Shown here one piece after another: positions 1 to 7,525 of a stretch of 12,961 nt of DNA; within the stretch, counting starts at the first letter, position 1; every line of letters starts with the position of its first letter. The notes beneath the pieces were generated by a model, which was not told the DNA's origin, did no database searches, and saw only the letters and a program-made list of their open reading frames with translations. A program made the translations under genes and the position numbers. Origin of the DNA: Bacillota bacterium (GTDB lineage: Bacteria; Bacillota; Clostridia; Peptostreptococcales; Anaerovoracaceae). The stretch is from NCBI GenBank assembly GCA_016281165.1, contig JAEEIC010000245.1, positions 1-12,961 of the forward strand, read 5' to 3'.

Positions 1-447
1 GAGCCATATTGTCCCGATATCATTTTTATCCTGCGATGAAGACGGACTGAAACGGCCGAGGAGCAGAGACTTCACTTCGATTACACGATCCCTTGAGCTG
101 GACTTATACCTTTCATCCGGCGTTCCGGGGAAATCTCTCATCTCCGCCTCATTGCCCGCCGCGCCGCCTATTCCGGGATGGACCTTTTTGACAGTCTCTT
201 TTATATCATCGGAGAAGCGGATCGCGACTTTGGCAGTAAAAGCCGTGTACACATCGCCCAGCTGATACACGTGCGTCTCATAAAAGGTGTCTTCTATGAC
301 GCCCTGAAGCAGCCCCGCGAGCTTCTGCTCGTCTGCTTTACGAGCCCTGCCAGTCCTACGGAATTTACCTGTGGACGTATCGATCCAGGGATCGAGATCA
401 AATATCATTTCCTTTTCCGTCATATCGTTCATATATATGTTCGACAT
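1..447 (-). CDS. Unrecognised protein, 5' portion (3' end outside window)
   Basis: An open frame runs from ATG at 447-445 to the window edge with no stop: 149 codons (MSNIYMNDMTEKEMIF... to ...NDIGTIWL). The start is supported by a strong ribosome binding site, GGGAGGTG at 453-460, five bases upstream. The visible part is hydrophilic and rich in K, D, E, R and S. It has no signal peptide, membrane segment or cysteines, which suggests a soluble cytoplasmic protein. A short stretch around residues 19-36 (DPWIDTSTGKFRRTG) is distinctive, but I cannot assign it to a family. The gene follows addA on the same strand after a 167-bp gap with no clear terminator, so it could be co-transcribed with addBA or have its own promoter. 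Codon use (AAA, GAT, GTA) looks less GC-biased than in its neighbours. I am confident it is a gene; the function is unknown. Confidence 0.75.
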   Translation of the reverse strand, partial: MSNIYMNDMTEKEMIFDLDPWIDTSTGKFRRTGRARKADEQKLAGLLQGVIEDTFYETHVYQLGDVYTAFTAKVAIRFSDDIKETVKKVHPGIGGAAGNEAEMRDFPGTPDERYKSSSRDRVIEVKSLLLGRFSPSSSQDKNDIGTIWL

Positions 448-614
448 CTTCACACCTCCCTTTGATCAGCTGAACCGCTTACCGGCTTCTTACGATCCTA
501 TGATACCCTTTATAATGAGACGAATGCGGTACATGAAGCACTGCATCCACTTTATTTATTCAGTTTTTGGCTTCCGGGCCGGCCGGTCCCCGGTCATGTG
601 TTGTCAAGACCCGG
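448..614. other. Intergenic gap after addA
   Basis: This 167-bp gap lies between the addA stop and the start of the next minus-strand gene. The addA-proximal part contains GC-rich self-complementary sequence around 574-593 (including GGCCGGCC), but no T-run follows on the minus strand, so an intrinsic terminator is not supported. The part nearer the next gene (about 480-560) is clearly more AT-rich and could carry a promoter. I found no convincing -35/-10 pair. Confidence 0.5.
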
Positions 615-3600
615 TCAAGCTTCGGATACCTCCGCGGCCAGATCGATATGATATATCAGCGCGTCCGCGCTGCTGCCGGTGATCTCGCGGAACGCCTTTT
701 TGTAAGCTTCCAGCTGGGCCCGGTACCTTTCGTCGAGATCGTCGCCGTCGGCGCTGGTCTTGTAGTCGACGATGCGCCACGCTCCGCCCTTGCGGTATAC
801 GACGTCCATGATCCCGTGCCAGATGACGTCTCCCTCCTTACAGCACAAAGGGAGCTCGCAGTAGACCTCGTCGGCGGCCAAAAGCTCGGACAGTATGTCG
901 CGGGGGACATTTCCGGCCTGCTCATAGCCTCCCGAGCGCATCTTTTCGACCACGGAGCGCAGGACCGGTCTGTAATAGTTCTCGTCCGCTCCGTATTCGC
1001 GCAGCGTCTGGGTGACCAGAGCTTCGGCGTCCGCCCTGTTCCGCGAAGATACGAGCATCTCCATGACGCGGTGCGTCATCGTTCCGGCCAGGGCGGGATC
1101 GCGGAGACTGCTGCGGATATGCGCGGCGGCTTCGGCGCCTGACCCCTCTTCGGTGAGCGGCGTCATCTTCACCGCGCTGGGAAGCTGGATCCTGTAGCTC
1201 CTATCTTTCGGAGACGCATCGTTCAGAGGAGAGTTCCGCTCCGCCTCGTCGTACAACGGGGCCGCGTCCGCGGGAGCCTTATTTTCCGGCGGCGCCAGCT
1301 CTTTTCTCCCGGTCACGGCGAAGATCTCGCTCTTTATGCTCCTGTTAAGCTTCGCCCAGGGGTCGGAAGCCAGAGGATCTCCGTATTTACCGAGCGATCT
1401 GCTCACGATCAGGGCGTTCTCCGCCCTTGTCGCGGCGACATAGAGCAGGCGCAGGCGTTCCGCTTCGAGCGACTGCGCCTCCAGCTCTTTCTCGCCTTGG
1501 AAAGCCGAACAGACCGCGCTGCTGAGCCTGAATATATATCCGGCAGGGGACTTCCCGCTGTGATCTACGCGGTGATCGACTTGGCTTCCCCCCCGGCGGG
1601 GATCGGCCAGTATGACCACAGGAGCCTGGAGCCCCTTGACCTTATGGAGGTTCGCCAGATGCACCCTGTCCGTGTCCTTCACCAGCTGGATGCATCTTTC
1701 CTGATCGGAGCCCGTCAGCATGAGCTCTCTGAGGAAAGCGGCCCCCTCGCTGACCGTGGAGACCGTTCCGTCCGCCTCCGCCTGCCTGAGGAGCTCCAGG
1801 GCGAAATAGACATATTCCATGTTCCTGCTCCCGGCTTTGGCGAAGACCCTCTCCCTGTCCATCACGTAGCTGAAGAAGGCGGCCGGGCTCATCGCCTCAG
1901 CCTTTTTCCTAAAGTCCGCGAGCGCGTCCTCCGCGATATCGCAGCCGCTCACGCTGTCCAGAGCGAAGCGGTATTTGCCGGAATAGGGATCCGCGGCGGC
2001 CGACATGACGTACGTGATGAGAGACAGGGCGGGACAGTCGCTGAACAGGACCTTTCCTTCGACCCGGAAAGGGATGCCTGCCGCGGACATCGCCCGCATG
2101 TATTCCCCCATATGCTTTTTTGACGGCGTGATGACCATTATGTCCCGGCAGGAAAGAGCCCTGGGGCTGTCGCCCTCTCCCCTCCCCTGGACCGTGAGCG
2201 ACGCGTCCCCGGTCAGACGCCGGATGATCTCCGCGACCAGCTTTGGATCCTCACTGCCTCCCGGGACTGACGGACCGCAGTCATAACGGTAGGCTCCGTT
2301 GAGCCTGGCCCTGTATTCCGGCTTTTCGCCCATCGGTATGGGCTCAAAGCGGCTCTGATCCGCGGTATCGTATGGCAGGAGCTCCGCGAAGACCTCGTTG
2401 AACCAGCCGCAGAGCCTGTCGGTGGACCTGTAGTTGCGGCTGAGCTGAAGGACCTCGCCCGAGCCCCCGCTGAACAGCGCCCTGACCTTCTTGAAGGACG
2501 CGGCGTCTGCGCCCCTGAACCTGTAGATAGACTGCTTGGGATCTCCGACTATGAAGAGGGCCCCCGGACGGGGCACGCACTCCGTCCAGTCGGGCCGAGG
2601 CTCCTTCGCGGCCAGATAGAAGAATATCTCCGCCTGTATGGGATCGGTATCCTGGAACTCGTCTATGAGGAAGAAGCTGTGGCGCCCGGCGATGTGCGCC
2701 GTCAGCTTTCCGCCGGCAGCGGCGTCGTCTCTGAGCATATCGCGCAGATACAGAAGATAATCGCTGAAGCTCAGCTTCCCTTCGGCTCTCAGGCGGGCCG
2801 AGACCAGAGGGACGCAGGCCGAGATGAATCCCATCGCTCTCGAGTATCTGAAGTCTTCGAGACGGCCCAGCAGGAGCGGGTCTCCTTCCCCGATGACGCT
2901 GTACCACCTGAATGATGACTTGGTGAAGTGCTTTTCGAACAGCTTCTCGTGACCGGGCCCGAGCCGGTCTATATCGTATTCCTTCACTATGCGCAGGCCC
3001 CCGAGCTTCTTCAGAGCGTCTATGACGTCCTCGAGCTTTTCGTCCCAATTTCCCATCAGGACGTCGATGCTGTCATTAATAGCGGCTGCCGCCTCCTCCT
3101 GAGCTTTGCCCTTCCTGTCAAGAGCCTCCTGATGGTCGAAGAGATGCTTAAATATCGCCTTCAGACCGTCGATCTGCGCCGCGTAGAGCTCCGTGACCGT
3201 ATCGGCCGCGGGCGCGGCAAAGCTGAAGGCCGCGTCCCTGTTCGCCATCATGAGCTTCATACCCCTCATGAAGATCCTGTCGGCGTCGTGATAGCAGTCC
3301 CGAAAGCGGGAATATTGATCAAGCAGGGCGGGACCGTAGCTCCCCCTGCGGATGAGAGACAGTTCCCTTTTCCAGAGCGCCTTCAGTTCGTCCTCGCTGA
3401 CGACGGAAGCGTTGGAGGGTATGCCCGCCTTCGCCGGATGCTCGGAGAGCACCATCTGGCAGAAGGAATCTATCGTGCCCATGAAGCAGAGATCGATGTT
3501 CTTCAGGGCCTGCTTCGCCGCGGCGCTGTCCGAAGCGGCCAGCTTTTCCTGGAATCTCGCGTAGAACTCGGAGGCGGCGGCCTTCGTGAACGTTATCGCG

Positions 3601-3767
3601 CATATCCTGCCGATGTCCATGCCGCCTTCCACCATCGCCGCCATGCGGTCCACCAGAAGAGTGGTCTTTCCCGAGCCGGCTCCGGCTTCGACGAAGAAGC
3701 TGCTGTTTATGTCTTTGCGTATCCTGTCGCGGGATATCCGATCGAGGTCGGCGTCATTCTTCATCAT
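615..3767 (-). CDS. addA: AddA: ATP-dependent helicase/nuclease subunit A
   Basis: Helicase-nuclease subunit of AddAB, which unwinds and resects double-strand DNA ends for RecA loading. The 1050-residue protein has a full set of UvrD/SF1A motifs: Walker A AGAGSGKT (28-35), DEFQDTD (369-375), GDPKQSIYRFRGAD (408-421), NYRS, HKVKGLQ, and VAATRAE with R781. The C-terminal PD-(D/E)XK nuclease is intact: H899, D988 (GIMD), D1001-Y-K1003 (DYKT), Q1018 and Y1022. I chose the start at 3767 because AAGGAGG at 3774-3780 sits six bases before it; the open frame extends to 3929, but that extension has low-complexity Arg/Ser sequence. The start lies 14 bp inside the end of addB, which indicates translational coupling. 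Well-known AddA proteins are about 1200 residues, so this one is compact. The Walker A context (VEAGAGSGKT) looks somewhat RecB-like, but the addB neighbour settles the identity. Confidence 0.93.
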   Translation of the reverse strand: MMKNDADLDRISRDRIRKDINSSFFVEAGAGSGKTTLLVDRMAAMVEGGMDIGRICAITFTKAAASEFYARFQEKLAASDSAAAKQALKNIDLCFMGTIDSFCQMVLSEHPAKAGIPSNASVVSEDELKALWKRELSLIRRGSYGPALLDQYSRFRDCYHDADRIFMRGMKLMMANRDAAFSFAAPAADTVTELYAAQIDGLKAIFKHLFDHQEALDRKGKAQEEAAAAINDSIDVLMGNWDEKLEDVIDALKKLGGLRIVKEYDIDRLGPGHEKLFEKHFTKSSFRWYSVIGEGDPLLLGRLEDFRYSRAMGFISACVPLVSARLRAEGKLSFSDYLLYLRDMLRDDAAAGGKLTAHIAGRHSFFLIDEFQDTDPIQAEIFFYLAAKEPRPDWTECVPRPGALFIVGDPKQSIYRFRGADAASFKKVRALFSGGSGEVLQLSRNYRSTDRLCGWFNEVFAELLPYDTADQSRFEPIPMGEKPEYRARLNGAYRYDCGPSVPGGSEDPKLVAEIIRRLTGDASLTVQGRGEGDSPRALSCRDIMVITPSKKHMGEYMRAMSAAGIPFRVEGKVLFSDCPALSLITYVMSAAADPYSGKYRFALDSVSGCDIAEDALADFRKKAEAMSPAAFFSYVMDRERVFAKAGSRNMEYVYFALELLRQAEADGTVSTVSEGAAFLRELMLTGSDQERCIQLVKDTDRVHLANLHKVKGLQAPVVILADPRRGGSQVDHRVDHSGKSPAGYIFRLSSAVCSAFQGEKELEAQSLEAERLRLLYVAATRAENALIVSRSLGKYGDPLASDPWAKLNRSIKSEIFAVTGRKELAPPENKAPADAAPLYDEAERNSPLNDASPKDRSYRIQLPSAVKMTPLTEEGSGAEAAAHIRSSLRDPALAGTMTHRVMEMLVSSRNRADAEALVTQTLREYGADENYYRPVLRSVVEKMRSGGYEQAGNVPRDILSELLAADEVYCELPLCCKEGDVIWHGIMDVVYRKGGAWRIVDYKTSADGDDLDERYRAQLEAYKKAFREITGSSADALIYHIDLAAEVSEA

Positions 3768-6303
3768 CGTCAGCCTCCTTTCTCTCATCGTCCGGCCAGA
3801 GGCAGACATCCGCCATGCCGCAGTAGCGGCAGTTCTCATCTTTCTTTCCGGGAACGCGCGGGAAATCGTTGTTCTCAAGAGCGGCCTTGAAGACTCTGAG
3901 CTTGTCGTCGAGCTTTTGCAGCATCTCATCGTCGATGACGCAGCCGACTGTCAGGGACTTTCTGAGGTAGCGGTACTCGCATCTGCTCACGGGGATGCCC
4001 GCCTGCCAGCAGAGCCAGGCATACAGCACCACCTGAAGGCAGCTGTCGATATCGTCGGGCTCATGCGTCCTCGTCCTCTGGGTCTTGAAATCGACTATGA
4101 GATAGCTCCCCCCGGCGGTCTCCTCGACTCTGTCAGGCCTTCCCTTTATCGTGATGCCGCTCGGGTGCGTGTACCGGAGCTTTTCTTCCGCCGCGAGCAC
4201 CTTGCTCCGCGGGTCCTCGTCGAAGGCCCTGCCCATCATGGAGAGGAACTCCGTTCTTTCGCGGACCGCCGCTTCAGCGTGAAGAGGCGGCCTTCTCCTG
4301 AGATGATCGTCGAAGAGCTGCCCGCACAGCCGCAGGAACTCATCTTTCCCCAGAGAAGGATCCGCCAGCGCCTGCATGGCGGTATGGGCAAGGTTCCCGC
4401 CCATCCTGCCGTCCAGGACCGTAAAGGGGTCGTCCTCTTCTTCTTCCTTAAGGCCGCAGACATTGGTCAGATAAAAACGCCGCGGGCATTGGAAGAATAT
4501 CTCGATGCCGGTCGGAGACCAGTCCCCGGAGAGCAGCGCCGCCGAGTCTGGCCTCGTCTGCGCGTCCGGCATCCCTTTTATGTCATTGCCCCGGTTATAC
4601 TGCCTGCCGGCGTAGTCGCTGCCCGAAAGGCCGGCCGCGAAATACCCGTCGCGCTCGATGACGGCCTTAAAGCCGTCGATCCCGCTGCCGGGGGCCGTCT
4701 GTTCGTATATGTCGAACAGTACCGACGAGGGGTTCTGCTCCTTTATGGCGGCCAGATCCTGTTCGGGGTAGGAGAGCATGGTCTTAGCGTCCAGAGCCGC
4801 GGCGAGCGAGAGCAGATCGCGCAGAGCGGTCTTTTTCATCTCGATGCGGCGCGATGAGGCAGGCAGCGTGTCCTGTCCGAAGAGGGCGATATCGCTGTCG
4901 AGCAGCAGGTGATCCTCGGCCGGGGTCCCGGGGAAGGCCGCGGAGGAAAGACCGCAGACGAAAAGATGCCCGCGCATCGCCGAGAGGGCCGCGGGGATGG
5001 AGCAGATATGCAGCATGCCCTCTTTGCTGCTCTCCGAGCTCACCGTCTTTTTCAGCAGGTCGGGGATGATATCCTCCGGCTCCCCGTCCGCGGCAAAGCT
5101 CTCATATGCCCTGAGAGAAGCGCAGATGACGCTGAGCGCGGACTGGTCTATCCTCTCCCAGCTTCCCGGCCTCGATACCGCGTAGTTCTCAAGGAATGAA
5201 GCGTAGCCGGCCTCGAGCTCCCCTGCCAGGATGCGCGTCATCTCAAGGAGCTCTTTCTCCTCGGGAGCGATGGCCCCGCTCACCGCGTCGAGTCTTTCGC
5301 GGTTGGCCTTAGCGTCAAACGATATCCTGAGGGACCCCGCGAAAGCGGCAAGGCCGCGCAGCTTCTGCTGCCTGAGCTCGCCGCCCATGCGCCGCGCTAG
5401 CTTCTGCCTGTCGAAGGCCGGGCTGAAGATGACGTCGCTGAGAGCGTCTATGCCGTTGTAGCCGGCAGTGTTCCAGCGGTAGAGCAGTCTCAGCAGGGCT
5501 GCCGGGAAGGCGTTGCCGATGGGGATGCCGGAGCCGAAGGTCACGGGGATGCCGAAGCGCTGCGAAAGATCGTAGAACAGCTGCGCGTACAGGTCCTCCG
5601 CGGGGCAGGCGATCAGGCAATCGTCCAGGGGAAGGCCTTCGCTGAATATCCTGCCGATGATGCTCTCCGCTTCGTTGACCGCGCCGAAGCCGGCCGAAAA
5701 GCGCAGTATCTTCGGCGCCTGAGGCTCTTTGCAAAAGAGCGCGGGAAGATCCGCGGGGCGGCAGGCTCCCTTTGACAGATGCTCCAAAAGCCTCGTCTCC
5801 AGGGGCTGTAGCGGGAATTCCTTAAGATAAAGGAACTCGGCGTCAAAGGGCTCCGCGCTCGTGAGCGCCCTTCTCATGAGCGTTACGGCGTCGATCCTGC
5901 CGAGCTGGCCGCAGGCGGATATATATCTCTCGCAGACCCTGAGTATGGCTTCGTTCTTTTCCGCGAACTCGCCCTTCATGAGGATCTCCCTCATCCGGGG
6001 CCCTTCATCGTCAGGGACGAGCTTTCTCGCCGTGTTCAGGGCCCTTGCCAGATCCTCCGCGTCCGAAAAGGAGGCGCGGGCGAAATACGGTATCTCCCGC
6101 AGGAAAGAGTATATCAGGGCCGGTATCTCGGACGAGGGCAGAAAGGTCTCCGTGACACAGACGCCCGACCTCATGAGCGCGAGGCGCGCGAGCTCGGCGC
6201 CGCCCATCACGCGCAGGCCCAGGCTGCCGACCCCGTACCTGGCGAGAGTTCTTTGCAGTTCAGCCGGATCCGCTCCCGGCGCGAGGATGATCTTTTCCTT
6301 CAT
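3754..6303 (-). CDS. addB: AddB: helicase-like/nuclease subunit B with Fe-S nuclease domain, compact form
   Basis: Partner subunit of AddAB. The 849-residue protein ends in a RecB-type PD-(D/E)XK nuclease: H640 (NLAHTAM), D724 (GRPDR), D738-F-K740 (DFKT), Q757 and Y761. This is flanked by the four cysteines expected of the AddB 4Fe-4S staple: C606 (FQCPRRFYL), then C825, C828 and C834 (CRYCGMADVC). The middle has a helicase-like core remnant, for example FVCGLSSAAFPG, typical of AddB. The N-terminus (MKEKIILAPGADP) has no GxxGxGKT Walker A loop, unlike Bacillus AddB, and the protein is about 300 residues shorter than that homolog as I recall it. It may therefore not bind ATP and may rely on AddA for the motor, as proposed for RexB-type subunits. 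Start ATG at 6303 follows GAGGAG with a short spacer. It lies 47 bp after the WYL regulator gene and overlaps addA by 14 bp. Confidence 0.88.
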   Translation of the reverse strand: MKEKIILAPGADPAELQRTLARYGVGSLGLRVMGGAELARLALMRSGVCVTETFLPSSEIPALIYSFLREIPYFARASFSDAEDLARALNTARKLVPDDEGPRMREILMKGEFAEKNEAILRVCERYISACGQLGRIDAVTLMRRALTSAEPFDAEFLYLKEFPLQPLETRLLEHLSKGACRPADLPALFCKEPQAPKILRFSAGFGAVNEAESIIGRIFSEGLPLDDCLIACPAEDLYAQLFYDLSQRFGIPVTFGSGIPIGNAFPAALLRLLYRWNTAGYNGIDALSDVIFSPAFDRQKLARRMGGELRQQKLRGLAAFAGSLRISFDAKANRERLDAVSGAIAPEEKELLEMTRILAGELEAGYASFLENYAVSRPGSWERIDQSALSVICASLRAYESFAADGEPEDIIPDLLKKTVSSESSKEGMLHICSIPAALSAMRGHLFVCGLSSAAFPGTPAEDHLLLDSDIALFGQDTLPASSRRIEMKKTALRDLLSLAAALDAKTMLSYPEQDLAAIKEQNPSSVLFDIYEQTAPGSGIDGFKAVIERDGYFAAGLSGSDYAGRQYNRGNDIKGMPDAQTRPDSAALLSGDWSPTGIEIFFQCPRRFYLTNVCGLKEEEEDDPFTVLDGRMGGNLAHTAMQALADPSLGKDEFLRLCGQLFDDHLRRRPPLHAEAAVRERTEFLSMMGRAFDEDPRSKVLAAEEKLRYTHPSGITIKGRPDRVEETAGGSYLIVDFKTQRTRTHEPDDIDSCLQVVLYAWLCWQAGIPVSRCEYRYLRKSLTVGCVIDDEMLQKLDDKLRVFKAALENNDFPRVPGKKDENCRYCGMADVCLWPDDERKEADDDEE

Positions 6304-6350
6304 AAGCTCCTCTTTCTCTTTGCTCAGCGGGAAGAATCGTCTTCCGGCTC

Positions 6351-7334
6351 CTACCGGTATTTGCCGAGGCCCTCAGCCAGCGCCTTCCTTATCCTCTCCC
6401 TGAGGCCGGCTGGCGAGGTGATCTCGACGAAATCGATATACTGCATCGCCCAGTGCTTCATGGCGTTGGGGCTGGCCTTGAGGCTGACGCGGACCTTCGT
6501 TTCGTCATCGGTCTTCGTGAATTCGACTTCCCTGCCGAACCAGTCGATGATCTGGTCGATGACGGAGACGTCGGCGATGAACTCGACGCGCTCGGGCCTG
6601 TCCGTGTACATGTAGGGCATGGCGGAGGAGAGCTCGCGGTAGTTTATGCCGGTCTCAAAGCCGGGGACGCTCCTTAAGGGCTTCGCGGCGCTGTCGGTGA
6701 CTGTCATGTCCGTGATGCGGTCCAGGCGGTGGAAGACGATGTTTCCCCAGTAATCGCTGTAGGCCATCAGATAATAGTGCTGGTTGTGCAGTATCATCAG
6801 GTAGGGGCTGACGTACTGCTGCGAGCTCTTGTGCAGCTTTTTATCGACGCCGTATTTGTTGTAGATGTAATGGATCTGCCGGCCTTCCTCGATGGCGGTG
6901 TCGATGAGCTCGATGTTGTAGAAAAGGGCCTGATTGTCGGTCTTGCTCCAGTCGTTCACGGAGTGTATGTTCTTGACGTGGGCACGGAAATAACGGTTGG
7001 AAAGGCCGCAGAGCCGCTCGATCAGGTCTTTGGAGTGTCTGGCGGTGATGTGCCTGCTGCTCAGGATCCCGTCGATGAGCATATGCAGCTCGGAGTCCTC
7101 GAACTCGCGCGATCCCAGGTAGGAGCCCGCTCGGCGCGATTCGATATCGAAGCCGGCCTCCTTGAGGAGCGACAGGTTGCGCCCTATGGCCTTGCGCTCG
7201 ATCACGATGCCGTAGTCCTTTTCCAGGCGCCCCGCTATTTCCTCCTGGGTGAGAGGATGGTCGAAATCGCTGTATTCCTTAAGGATCTGCCATATCCTTA
7301 TGAGCGCCAGTTTTTTGGGTTCGAAGCTTTCCAT
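6351..7334 (-). CDS. WYL-domain transcriptional regulator
   Basis: DNA-binding regulator of the HTH-WYL-WCX family, 327 residues. The N-terminal ~65 residues form a winged-HTH-like region (IRIWQILKEYSD, LTQEEIAGRLEKDYG, RKAIGRNLSLLKEAGF). The WYL domain is centred on YVSPYLMILHNQHYYLMAYSD (about residues 168-188), with the downstream conserved FHRLDRITDM segment. A C-terminal WCX-like part carries FIADVSVIDQIIDWFG and ends in LRERIRKALAEGL. WYL domains are known to sense nucleic-acid or nucleotide ligands in several regulators, including DNA-damage-response and CRISPR-associated ones. The gene is the first of the operon, 47 bp upstream of addB on the same strand, so it probably controls addBA or is autoregulated with it (inference). 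Start ATG at 7334 follows a GAGAGGCGG-type binding site. An extended -10 promoter lies about 50 bp upstream. Confidence 0.88.
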   Translation of the reverse strand: MESFEPKKLALIRIWQILKEYSDFDHPLTQEEIAGRLEKDYGIVIERKAIGRNLSLLKEAGFDIESRRAGSYLGSREFEDSELHMLIDGILSSRHITARHSKDLIERLCGLSNRYFRAHVKNIHSVNDWSKTDNQALFYNIELIDTAIEEGRQIHYIYNKYGVDKKLHKSSQQYVSPYLMILHNQHYYLMAYSDYWGNIVFHRLDRITDMTVTDSAAKPLRSVPGFETGINYRELSSAMPYMYTDRPERVEFIADVSVIDQIIDWFGREVEFTKTDDETKVRVSLKASPNAMKHWAMQYIDFVEITSPAGLRERIRKALAEGLGKYR

Positions 7335-7382
7335 TGATGCCGCCTCTCATCTGCTTTTTCTTATCACAGGCTCTTTTTCTTG

Positions 7383-7391
7383 ATTATACCA
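7383..7391 (-). promoter_or_regulatory. Extended -10 promoter for WYL-addB-addA operon
   Basis: On the minus strand the sequence reads TGGTATAAT: a perfect TATAAT at 7388-7383 with the TGn extension directly upstream. No good -35 hexamer lies 16-18 bp upstream, which fits an extended -10 promoter. Transcription would start near 7376, giving a leader of about 40 nt before the WYL start codon. Nothing else in the gap resembles a promoter for this operon. Confidence 0.6.
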
Positions 7392-7440
7392 TGATACGGC
7401 CGCCTGCGCATCAGATACAGACCTGTTCTTTGCGATCATC

Positions 7441-7467
7441 TCACATGTGACGTACCGTATCCGGTAC
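7441..7467. promoter_or_regulatory. Two adjacent palindromes upstream of WYL promoter (possible operator)
   Basis: TCACATGTGA at 7441-7450 is a perfect 10-bp palindrome. It is followed at once by an inverted repeat, GTACCG (7452-7457), TATC, CGGTAC (7462-7467). Both lie 50-80 bp upstream of the -10 of the WYL-addBA promoter and just beyond the terminator of the neighbouring operon. The role as a protein-binding site is inferred from symmetry and position only. Confidence 0.35.
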
Positions 7468-7469
7468 AT

Positions 7470-7501
7470 AAAAACACTCCCGCGGCCCGAAGCCGCGGGA
7501 G
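7470..7501 (-). terminator. Rho-independent terminator of transporter-amidohydrolase operon
   Basis: On the minus strand, CTCCCGCGGC (7501-7492), loop TTCGG and GCCGCGGGAG (7486-7477) form a perfect 10-bp GC-rich stem. TG and five Ts (7474-7470) follow. It starts 24 bp after the stop codon of the amidohydrolase gene and is a textbook intrinsic terminator. Confidence 0.93.
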
Positions 7502-7525
7502 CACCATCGATCCGTTTATATAAGC

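Noticed and set aside
511..516. Perfect TATAAT on the plus strand
   Set aside because: No acceptable -35 lies 16-18 bp upstream and no plus-strand gene follows, so it is probably chance in an AT-rich gap.
574..593. GC-rich palindromic sequence after addA as a terminator
   Set aside because: No T-run follows on the minus strand and several weak pairings compete, so it does not meet the intrinsic terminator pattern.
2928..4857. Long plus-strand open frames (320 and 423 codons) opposite addA and addB
   Set aside because: They are antisense shadows of genes with strong family motifs, produced by GC-biased codon use. Their translations show no domain and no convincing start signals.
615..7334. 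WYL plus nuclease genes as a phage-defence island
   Set aside because: The nuclease pair is standard AddAB with adjacent, coupled subunits. No CRISPR array, toxin, transposase or phage gene is visible, so a housekeeping repair operon is the simpler reading.
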